From CAYMRB01 sp964392615 (GTDB lineage: Bacteria > Planctomycetota > UBA8108), in the NCBI GenBank assembly GCA_964392615.1, contig CAYMRB010000455.1, positions 1 to 7,957 of the forward strand: a stretch of DNA of 7,957 nt, read 5' to 3'. The position numbers were made by a program, and so were the translations under genes. Positions 1-5,437 of this stretch are shown here, in pieces (the stretch's first letter is position 1; each line of letters opens with the position of its first letter). The notes below the pieces were generated by a model that was not told the origin of the DNA, searched no databases, and saw only the letters and a list, made by a program, of their open reading frames with translations.

Positions 1-668
1 AGCTGCGGCGACAGAGCCGCGCAGTTCAGCGGCACGAGCGCGCGACTCTTGCGCAGGCCGTTCTCGTGAACCGCGCGCGCGATGAGCTCTTTCCCCGTGC
101 CGTTCTCTCCGGTGATCAACACCGACACGTCGGTGTCGGCGATCGAATTGCAGAGCTCGATCACGCGCCGCATCGGCTCGCTGTTGCCGATGATTCCCTC
201 GAATCCGAACTTCCGGTCGAGGCGCTTCTCGAGGTCCCGGTTGACACGCGCGAGCTTCTGACGTTCGAGGGCCTTTTCGACGCGGATACGCAGCGCGTCC
301 AGGTTGAGCGGCTTGACCAGATAGTCGACGGCGCCGCGCTTGAGGGCCTCGACCGCCGTCTCGATCGTCGCGTGCCCGGTGAACACGACGACGGCGACGA
401 ACGGATTGATCTGCTGCGCCTGTCGCAGAATCTGCATGCCGTCGACGTCGGCCATGACGAGGTCGGTCAGCACCAGATCGTACTGGCGCTGCCGCATGGC
501 CTCGAGCCCCTCCTCGCCGCTCGTCGCGATCGCGCAGGAGTACCCGACCATGTCGAGAGCGTCGGCGGTGACCTCCGCGTGGTTGCGGTCATCGTCGACG
601 ATCAGGATGTCGCCCAGGCTGCTCGTGTCGGATCCACTCGAGCTCGTCGCCGCATCGACTTCTGCCAT
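1..668 (-). CDS. Sigma-54-dependent response regulator, NtrC family (C-terminal part outside window)
   Basis: This is the output half of a two-component system. On phosphorylation it should activate sigma-54 RNA polymerase at its target promoters. The 222 residues visible from ATG 668 show a receiver domain at about 20-135, with the acidic cluster Asp25-Asp27, the phospho-acceptor Asp69 (in VLTD), Thr97 and Lys119 (in YLVKP). A short helical linker follows, then the start of an AAA+ domain with Walker A GENGTGKE at 187-194. The GAFTGA loop, Walker B and the DNA-binding HTH would lie beyond the left edge, so the gene is partial here. The start is supported by GGAG 7 nt upstream. The gene begins 4 nt after the kinase stop codon, so the two are surely co-transcribed. 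The family call is certain; the regulated genes cannot be deduced from the window. Confidence 0.95.
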   Translation of the reverse strand, partial: MAEVDAATSSSGSDTSSLGDILIVDDDRNHAEVTADALDMVGYSCAIATSGEEGLEAMRQRQYDLVLTDLVMADVDGMQILRQAQQINPFVAVVVFTGHATIETAVEALKRGAVDYLVKPLNLDALRIRVEKALERQKLARVNRDLEKRLDRKFGFEGIIGNSEPMRRVIELCNSIADTDVSVLITGENGTGKELIARAVHENGLRKSRALVPLNCAALSPQ

Positions 669-672
669 CGCC

Positions 673-1416
673 TCACTCCGCCTCGCGCCGGGGACCGCTC
701 GCCGGCAGATAAACCGCGAATCGGCTCCCCTTGCCTTGGTCGCTCTGCACCTCGATGTACCCGCCGTGCTCCTCGACGATGCGCTTGGAGATCGCCAGCC
801 CGAAGCCGTTGCCACCATCGCGAGTCGAGTAGTACAGCCCGAAGATCTTCTCGAGCGCGGTCTCGCTGATTCCCTTGCCGGTATCGATCACCTCGCCGAC
901 GACATACTCGATGCCGACCTGCTCCTCCGTCCGCGTCCTGATGATCAGCTCACCGCCGCCGTCGCCCATCGCCTGCTGCGCGTTCTGGACCAGGTTCAGG
1001 AAGACCTGGCGCACGAGTTCGGCATCGAACGGTATCGGCTCGATCGACTCGAGCCCCAGCCGCACGCGCACGCCGGCGCGCTCCGCCGACGCGGAGATCG
1101 TTTCGGCGAGGTCCTCGAGGAGTTGGTTGAGGCTCGTCGGACGCACATCGAGCACGTGACGCTCGGTGAAACGCAGGAACGTCTGCACGATTCGCTCGAC
1201 GCGTCCGACCTCGTCGGCCACGACGCGCAGGCGGCGGACCGTGCGCTCCTCGCGCGGCGTCTCCGGCTCCTTCCAGTCCTCGAGGACGAGCTGCGTATTG
1301 ATCTGGATCGTCGACAGCGGGTTCTTGATCTCGTGGACGAGCGTGCCGGCCATGGCGGCCACGTCACGGTCCCAGTCGGTCTGCGTCCGCGTCGTGGCGG
1401 TGGACTTCGGTGTCAT
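673..1416 (-). CDS. Soluble sensor histidine kinase, NtrB/ZraS-like core without a sensing domain
   Basis: This is the kinase partner of the downstream NtrC-type regulator. In 247 residues it has only the transmitter core: a DHp helix with VHEIKNPL (phospho-acceptor His28) and a HATPase_c domain. The ATPase domain shows the N box NLVQNAQQAM (141-150), G1 DTGKGI (178-183), an F-box region KIFGLYYSTRDGG (190-202) and G2 GNGFGLA (202-208). There is no transmembrane segment, PAS, GAF or HAMP domain; only about 20 polar residues precede the DHp helix. It must be cytoplasmic and receive its signal through a partner protein or through the DHp domain itself. The ATG at 1416 has no clear Shine-Dalgarno sequence, but no longer start is available. 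A plausible -10 element lies about 70 bp upstream. The kinase function is sure; the stimulus is unknown. Confidence 0.96.
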   Translation of the reverse strand: MTPKSTATTRTQTDWDRDVAAMAGTLVHEIKNPLSTIQINTQLVLEDWKEPETPREERTVRRLRVVADEVGRVERIVQTFLRFTERHVLDVRPTSLNQLLEDLAETISASAERAGVRVRLGLESIEPIPFDAELVRQVFLNLVQNAQQAMGDGGGELIIRTRTEEQVGIEYVVGEVIDTGKGISETALEKIFGLYYSTRDGGNGFGLAISKRIVEEHGGYIEVQSDQGKGSRFAVYLPASGPRREAE

Positions 1417-1483
1417 GGTGTGCTCGGTGGGAAAGCCGCCAAAGCGGCAGGCTCGCGCCCGAAACGGAACGCGTCAAACGCGG

Positions 1484-1512
1484 ATTGTACGACCGCGAGT
1501 GCTCTGATGCAG
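1484..1512 (-). promoter_or_regulatory. Putative sigma-70-type promoter for the kinase/regulator operon
   Basis: Read on the minus strand, TACAAT (1489-1484) matches five of six bases of the -10 consensus. CTGCAT (1512-1507) stands 17 bp upstream but is a poor -35 match. Transcription would start near 1477, about 60 nt before the kinase ATG. The weak -35 suggests dependence on an activator or an alternative sigma factor. It is a by-eye match in the only intergenic gap before this operon. Confidence 0.35.
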
Positions 1513-1537
1513 CCGCTTTCTGCCAGAATGGCGCGCC

Positions 1538-2500
1538 TCAGCGCAGCTGGGGCTCTGTCCCGGGCTCGCCGGGCTCGCCGCCCTCTTCCGCTGCGGCGAG
1601 GGCCTGCCACTGTCGGCGGCGCCGGAGCCAGTGTCGCAGCACCGCGACGAGCGCCAGCGGGCCGGCGAGCGCCCAGATGTTGAGGTACGCGAGCGTCAGG
1701 CCGAACAGCGAGTGCAGCTGGGCAGCCCACGCCCCGAACGCCCGCTCGAACTCCGCGCTGTCGCGACCGGTCGCGGCGTGGAGCGCCGCGTCGAGGGGCT
1801 GCCCCGCTTCGAGCTCGTCGAGGAGGCGGAGCAGAGCCGCCTCGCCCTCGGACTCGACGAGGTAGCGCACCATCAGCAGGCTCTGGCGGTACGCGATGGT
1901 CGACTCGGCCCCGTGCCGCGGAAACGCCCACTCGAGCGTCGCGAGGCGATACAGGCTGCCGGCGCGGGCGGCGACCGTGATCTCGGCCTCCTCGTGGTAC
2001 GTCAGCGTGCGTCCGGAGACCCACATCGCGATCCCCTCGTCGAGCCACCGGGGAATCCGAGCGTCCGGTCGGCGGTGGATGACGAGGTGGGCGAGCTCGT
2101 GGACGAGCGTCATCGACGTCGATCTCGTCGGATCGCCACGCGACAGGATGTCTCCGCGCACGACGATGACGCGACGTCCGGGCAACGCAACGCCGAGAAC
2201 ATGCCCCGGCACCTCCCCGCGGCCGCCGAACGCTTCCACGATGCGGGCGAGCTCGGCCGGATCACGCACGAGGACCGTCGTGAACGAGTGACCGATCTCG
2301 CGCCCGAGGCTCCGTTCGACGCGCGCGAGAGCCGGCGGGATGCGAGCGGCGACGGAGTCGACGCGCGACCGGGACCAGCCGTGGAAGTACACGGGCCCGG
2401 TGTCGACCTCGACGCGCTCGTAGCGGCGCAGAGCGTCAGTCGCGTCGGGCGCACCGAGGCACAGACTGAGAGCGACGGTGATCGCGGCGGAGATCGACAT
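1538..2500 (-). CDS. Membrane-anchored zinc metallopeptidase, peptidase MA-like (gluzincin)
   Basis: This is probably an exported zinc endopeptidase held in the inner membrane. From ATG 2500 it has 320 residues. A short hydrophobic N-terminus without basic residues looks like a weak signal peptide or anchor. The catalytic HELAH motif (134-138) is followed 17 residues later by WLDEG, whose Glu155 is the expected third zinc ligand; this is the layout of the peptidase MA (gluzincin) families. A hydrophobic segment at about 264-289 followed by RRRR fits a membrane helix with its C-terminus in the cytoplasm. The last 20 residues are rich in Glu, Gly and Pro. A TTG three codons upstream is an alternative start; neither has a good Shine-Dalgarno sequence. 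The gene stands alone between two intergenic gaps. Metallopeptidase identity is well supported; the substrate is unknown. Confidence 0.85.
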   Translation of the reverse strand: MSISAAITVALSLCLGAPDATDALRRYERVEVDTGPVYFHGWSRSRVDSVAARIPPALARVERSLGREIGHSFTTVLVRDPAELARIVEAFGGRGEVPGHVLGVALPGRRVIVVRGDILSRGDPTRSTSMTLVHELAHLVIHRRPDARIPRWLDEGIAMWVSGRTLTYHEEAEITVAARAGSLYRLATLEWAFPRHGAESTIAYRQSLLMVRYLVESEGEAALLRLLDELEAGQPLDAALHAATGRDSAEFERAFGAWAAQLHSLFGLTLAYLNIWALAGPLALVAVLRHWLRRRRQWQALAAAEEGGEPGEPGTEPQLR

Positions 2501-2511
2501 CGGGAACAAGC

Positions 2512-2520
2512 GAAGAGTAG
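2512..2520 (-). promoter_or_regulatory. CTACTCTTC motif upstream of the metallopeptidase gene
   Basis: The 9-mer CTACTCTTC on the minus strand recurs exactly at 5350-5342, inside the putative promoter of the coiled-coil gene. Here it ends 11 nt before ATG 2500. If TACTCT (2519-2514) acts as a -10 element, transcription would begin within about 7 nt of the ATG and the mRNA would be nearly leaderless. No recognisable -35 accompanies it at this site. Confidence 0.2.
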
Positions 2521-2599
2521 TTCGTGCGGCCGGCGCCGCTGGAAGCCCGCGGCCAGCGCCGTCGAGTCTCCCGGCAAGGGTGCGCCAGTGTCGCGCTTC

Positions 2600-2605
2600 A
2601 GGAGG
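2600..2605 (+). promoter_or_regulatory. Near-perfect Shine-Dalgarno sequence on the plus strand
   Basis: AGGAGG, followed by A, precedes ATG 2611 with 5 nt between. It is the strongest ribosome-binding match noticed in the window, better than that of any minus-strand gene. It is the main reason to take the 35-codon frame behind it seriously. Confidence 0.5.
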
Positions 2606-2610
2606 ATATC

Positions 2611-2718
2611 ATGAAGCGTGCTGCGACGATCTCCCGCATGTTCTTCCGGCGCGCCGGGAACCGACGCTCGCAAGACGCTCTCCGGGGAGCTGTCACGCCA
2701 AGGGGCGTAGAGCGCTAG
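2611..2718 (+). CDS. Putative 35-residue arginine-rich small protein
   Basis: This is a short plus-strand frame that runs ATG to TAG and starts MKRAATISRMFFRRAGNRRS. It is strongly basic, with nine Arg and one Lys against only two acidic residues (Asp22, Glu34), and has no membrane segment. The case for it is positional. AGGAGG sits 5 nt upstream of the ATG. The frame lies wholly between genes, divergent from the metallopeptidase and convergent with the actin-like gene. Two stem-loops that could terminate its transcript follow it. No promoter is obvious in 2510-2600. I do not recognise the protein and assign no function. In GC-rich DNA an Arg-rich frame of this size can arise by chance, so it may be spurious. 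Confidence 0.4.
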   Translation: MKRAATISRMFFRRAGNRRSQDALRGAVTPRGVER

Positions 2719-2763
2719 ATCTGCACGTCTTCGACGAGGCGAAGCCCCGCCGGTTGGTCGACG

Positions 2764-2821
2764 CGTCGCCGGCTCTCGCGACCGCCCCCCCCCCCCCACG
2801 GGCGCGCGAGAACCGGCGACG
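2764..2821 (-). terminator. Large stem-loop with a poly-G/C loop between convergent genes
   Basis: The arms 2764-2780 and 2805-2821 are inverted repeats of 17 bp with one mismatch (2773 against 2812). In a minus-strand transcript that position is a G-U pair, so the stem is unbroken; in a plus-strand transcript it is C against A. The 24-nt loop contains 13 consecutive C (G in the minus-strand RNA). No U-run follows on either strand, so it is not a classical intrinsic terminator. It could be a 3'-end stabiliser or a Rho-linked structure for the actin-like gene, whose stop lies 56 nt upstream. Confidence 0.55.
2785..2797. repeat. Homopolymer of 13 C
   Basis: Thirteen C lie in the loop of the 17-bp stem-loop. 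Such runs are prone to slippage in replication and to sequencing error, so the exact length is doubtful. It lies outside all credible genes. Confidence 0.9.
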
Positions 2822-2827
2822 ATCGAC

Positions 2828-2853
2828 GGGGCTGCACGCTGGAGCGCAGCCCC
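2828..2853. terminator. Second stem-loop, possible terminator of the actin-like gene
   Basis: GGGGCTGC (2828-2835) pairs perfectly with GCAGCCCC (2846-2853), giving an 8-bp stem and a 10-nt loop. It begins 23 nt after the actin-like stop codon. There is no U-run on the minus strand. On the plus strand a mixed pyrimidine stretch (TCAGCTCTTC) follows. With the larger stem-loop it would make a bidirectional barrier between convergent transcripts. Confidence 0.5.
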
Positions 2854-2876
2854 TCAGCTCTTCATGATCCCGCGGA

Positions 2877-3968
2877 TCAGAGGTCCGACAGCGCCGCGAC
2901 GAGGCAGCCCTTCGAAACGCTGAACAGCGGGTCTTCCGCGACGCGGATGTTCTTGACCTCGAGCGGGAAGTTCGTGGCCTCGTACTCCTCCCGGAAGATC
3001 TCCTCGAATCCACCGATCATCGACGTGCCGCCGGCACAGACGATCTCGATCGGGTCCGGGAAGGAAGGCATCTTCGCAGCCGATTGGAACTGTGTCTTGA
3101 TGCTCTCGAGCGTGAACGAGATCAGATTGCGGTAGTAGATCTCGACCGCCTCTTCCTCGCGGTTCTGCGGATCGAGCAGATTGACGCCGCGCTCCTTGAT
3201 CGCCGTCGCGCGGCTCGCCTTGATGCCGAGCACCTGAGCCACGTTGCGGTCGATCCAGTCGCCACCTCGCACCGTCGAGAACGACAGCGCGGGAATCGAC
3301 TTGTAGGCGACGCAGACGTTGAACATACCGCCACCGCAGGAGATGCCGATGCCCGTGAAGTCGTCCTCGGCGAGCTCCGCGAACACGACGGCGTGCCCCT
3401 CGACGAGAGGCTTCGGCACGAAGCCGAGCTTCTTCAGCATGCCGCCGAAGACGCCTTGGTGATAGATCACGTTGAAGTCGGCATCGAGCGGAGCGGCCGG
3501 CACCGAGAAGTAGACCTTCTCGTTCGGGACGTTCGGCTCGCCGAGCAGATTCGAGAGCAACAGGTTCTCGATCGGCAGCGCATCCTGCTCCGACGGGCTG
3601 ACGACGCCGTCCTTCATCGGGCGACGCGTCTCGCGATTGAAGATATTCGCGAGCTCGAACGCGGGATCACCGACGACGACCATGCGGCCGTTGACGACGA
3701 CGTACTGCACGTTCAGACGCGTCAGCATGTTCCGCGTGTAATCGTCGGCATCGATGTCGATGAACGCGTTGCGCTGAATCTTGATCGTGACGTTTCCGTC
3801 AACATCCTGAATCGCGCTCGCGAGATTCGCCGTGCCGACGTCCAGCCCGCGACCGGGCTCGAACGAGCACTGGGCGGGCGCGCCTTCCGGCTGCGTGACC
3901 GGGGTCTCGGCAGCGGGGGCATCTTCCATAGCGACCCCGCCCGCGAGATCAGGATTGATCTCCGTCAT
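2877..3968 (-). CDS. Bacterial actin-like ATPase-fold protein (MreB/MamK-like)
   Basis: This 363-residue protein has the actin/HSP70 ATPase fold and is closest by eye to MreB and MamK. An acidic, Pro-rich tail of about 38 residues precedes the core. Phosphate-1 is GLDVGTANL (41-49). The segment VVVGDPAFEL and a following MKDGVV resemble the same region of MamK. Phosphate-2 is GISCGGGMFNVCV (208-220), where the usual Asp is Ser210 and the usual Thr pair is Met-Phe. The adenosine motif is VCAGGTSMIGGFEEIF (310-325). Family members polymerise into filaments that order cell shape, organelles or DNA. The missing Asp hints at slow or absent hydrolysis. The ATG at 3968 overlaps the coiled-coil gene by 20 bp, with AAGGGA 4 nt upstream, which implies translational coupling. 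Met14 is an alternative start. Fold call firm, specific role unknown. Confidence 0.85.
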   Translation of the reverse strand: MTEINPDLAGGVAMEDAPAAETPVTQPEGAPAQCSFEPGRGLDVGTANLASAIQDVDGNVTIKIQRNAFIDIDADDYTRNMLTRLNVQYVVVNGRMVVVGDPAFELANIFNRETRRPMKDGVVSPSEQDALPIENLLLSNLLGEPNVPNEKVYFSVPAAPLDADFNVIYHQGVFGGMLKKLGFVPKPLVEGHAVVFAELAEDDFTGIGISCGGGMFNVCVAYKSIPALSFSTVRGGDWIDRNVAQVLGIKASRATAIKERGVNLLDPQNREEEAVEIYYRNLISFTLESIKTQFQSAAKMPSFPDPIEIVCAGGTSMIGGFEEIFREEYEATNFPLEVKNIRVAEDPLFSVSKGCLVAALSDL

Positions 3969-5277
3969 CCGTTCCCTTCGCTCCTTGCTGCAGTTGTCTC
4001 AGCTTGGCCAGAGTGCTGTTGACGCCCTTGGCCTTGGACTCCTTGACTCCGACTTCGCCGACGTTGGTGTCCAACGCCACATCATCGGCACCCATCTCGG
4101 CGAACTTCACGAGGGCCTCAATGTCGTGCTCCTCACCCTTGCGAACCGCGACGGATCCGGTGGTAATGTTGCGAATCTTCTCTTGGATGCCGGCCAGAGA
4201 CTCCTTGATCTCCGCCGACAGATCGGGCGAGCTGTCCCCACGCGACGATGCCAGACGCTTGCCCAGCGTCGCCGAGACGCGCTCGACGAGCTCGTCGCGC
4301 GATACGCGCAGCCGCTCGAGCTCCTGCTCCTTCGCCGCGAGCATGCCCTCGCAGATCGCTGCGGCCTTCTCGGTACTCGCCAGTCGATCCTGCAGGGTGC
4401 CGAGCTCGCGACGCAGCTCGACGGCGGTCTCACCGGCCTCCCCCGCCTGCTCGAGACGCGCACGAGACGACGTCAGCTCGGCTTCTGCGCTCTCCAGCCG
4501 ATCTTGCGTCGCGACGAGCTTCTCGTCCTTCGACGACAGCGACGACGTCAGCTCTTCGACTCGCGCCTCCAGCTTGGCGCTCGACGCGGCGTGCTCTTCG
4601 CTCTTCGACGACAGCGACTCGGTCAGCTCCGCGACGCGGGCCTCGAGGCTCGAACGCGACGCGTCTTGCTCGTCGCTCTTCGCCGTCAGCGACGCGGTCA
4701 GCTCTTCGACCCGCGCCTCCAGCTTGGCGCACGCTGCGGCGTGCTCTTCGTCCTTCGACGCGAGCGACGACGTCAGCTCTTCTACCCGCGCCTGCAGCTC
4801 GACGCTCGACGCGGTGCGCTCCTCGTCTTTCGACGCGAGCGACGACGTCAGCTCTTCGACGCGCTTCTCGAGGTGTCGCTGCTGCTCGATGGCTTGATCG
4901 CGCTCGACTTGCACCTCGAGCGCGGCCGACAGCCGCTGGCGAAGCAGATCCGCCTCCTCGGTGAGCGACGCGTACTTCTCACCCAGGCTTTCCTTCTCGG
5001 CCCGCAACCGCTCCGCGGCGCCATGCTCCTGCATGCGCTCGCGCGCCATGTCGTCGAACTGGCGCTGCGATTGCTCGATGACCCGCTCGCGCTCTTGCTC
5101 CGATATCTCGGCGGCGCGCCCCTCCATGACGCGGTCCACGGCCTGAGCGATCAGCTTCGTGATCGCGGCCTGGTTGAGAACCTTGACTTGCTTGAAACCC
5201 TTCCGGGTCAGGTCCTTGAGCGAGACCTCGGAGGTGCTCTTCTCGATGACCTGCTGGATGTCGACCGCTTGCGTCAT
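3949..5277 (-). CDS. Long coiled-coil protein with five 25-residue repeats, partner of the actin-like protein
   Basis: This is a 442-residue, mostly helical protein that I do not recognise as a named family. The N-terminal 50 residues form a separate charged region (SLKDLTRKGFKQVKVLNQ at 19-36). A coiled coil runs from about 55 to 345, and a C-terminal segment (about 350-442) is less repetitive. Residues 139-263 are five copies of a 25-residue unit of the type RVEELTSSLASKDEE, followed by a partial sixth. There is no signal peptide or membrane helix, so it should be cytoplasmic. The frame stays open 37 codons upstream to a TTG at 5388, but that stretch lies beyond the likely promoter and is basic and low in complexity, so ATG 5277 is preferred. 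Its 20-bp overlap with the actin-like gene suggests a stoichiometric partner such as a filament crosslinker or adaptor. That role is inferred. Confidence 0.85.
   Translation of the reverse strand: MTQAVDIQQVIEKSTSEVSLKDLTRKGFKQVKVLNQAAITKLIAQAVDRVMEGRAAEISEQERERVIEQSQRQFDDMARERMQEHGAAERLRAEKESLGEKYASLTEEADLLRQRLSAALEVQVERDQAIEQQRHLEKRVEELTSSLASKDEERTASSVELQARVEELTSSLASKDEEHAAACAKLEARVEELTASLTAKSDEQDASRSSLEARVAELTESLSSKSEEHAASSAKLEARVEELTSSLSSKDEKLVATQDRLESAEAELTSSRARLEQAGEAGETAVELRRELGTLQDRLASTEKAAAICEGMLAAKEQELERLRVSRDELVERVSATLGKRLASSRGDSSPDLSAEIKESLAGIQEKIRNITTGSVAVRKGEEHDIEALVKFAEMGADDVALDTNVGEVGVKESKAKGVNSTLAKLRQLQQGAKGTDDGDQS
4489..4863 (-). repeat. Five tandem 75-bp coding repeats
   Basis: Five in-frame 75-bp units encode the 25-residue repeats of the coiled-coil protein. 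The DNA is conserved as well as the protein: 4754-4782 and 4829-4857 are identical over 29 bp at exactly 75-bp spacing, and 17 bp at 4714-4730 recur identically at 4564-4580. This points to expansion by duplication rather than convergence on a heptad pattern. Confidence 0.9.
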
Positions 5278-5343
5278 GTTGTTACCGCTACCGCCCGACT
5301 GTTCCCGCGGAATCACCCTATCGATCGGCGGGAAGCGCGCAGA

Positions 5344-5372
5344 AGAGTAGCATCGGCTGCGGCGGCCGGCAA
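5344..5372 (-). promoter_or_regulatory. Putative promoter of the coiled-coil/actin-like operon
   Basis: On the minus strand TTGCCG (5372-5367) and TACTCT (5349-5344) are separated by 17 bp. They match the -35 and -10 consensus at four and three of six bases. Transcription would start near 5337 and leave a leader of about 60 nt before ATG 5277. This supports ATG 5277 over the upstream TTG start. The rest of the 160-bp gap (5278-5437) holds a purine-rich stretch on the plus strand after the lipoprotein stop, but no clear intrinsic terminator. Confidence 0.35.
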
Positions 5373-5437
5373 ACGGGCCCCGGAGCAAGCGGTAACGGAG
5401 GGCGGGAGGACGGAGAGCCGGAGGGCCCGAGGGCCGC

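Noticed and set aside
1435..1448. Short stem-loop GCCGC/GCGGC in the kinase leader, followed by TTT
   Set aside because: A 5-bp stem with three T is too weak to call a terminator or attenuator in such GC-rich sequence.
1502..1526. Sigma-54 promoter before the kinase operon (TGGCA followed by CTGCA on the minus strand)
   Set aside because: The distance between the GG and GC elements is 14 rather than the required 12, so it does not fit the -24/-12 pattern.
66..1683. Long plus-strand open frames across the kinase and regulator genes
   Set aside because: They read antisense to genes with clear catalytic motifs and give low-complexity Arg/Asp/Leu-rich products, as expected of GC-rich shadow frames.
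2478..2867. 129-codon plus-strand frame running through the C run
   Set aside because: It starts inside the antisense of the metallopeptidase, has no ribosome-binding site, and its Pro run comes only from the C homopolymer.
5278..5388. N-terminal extension of the coiled-coil protein to a TTG start
   Set aside because: The added 37 residues are basic and unstructured, start at TTG, and lie across and beyond the likely promoter. ATG 5277 begins the conserved-looking sequence.
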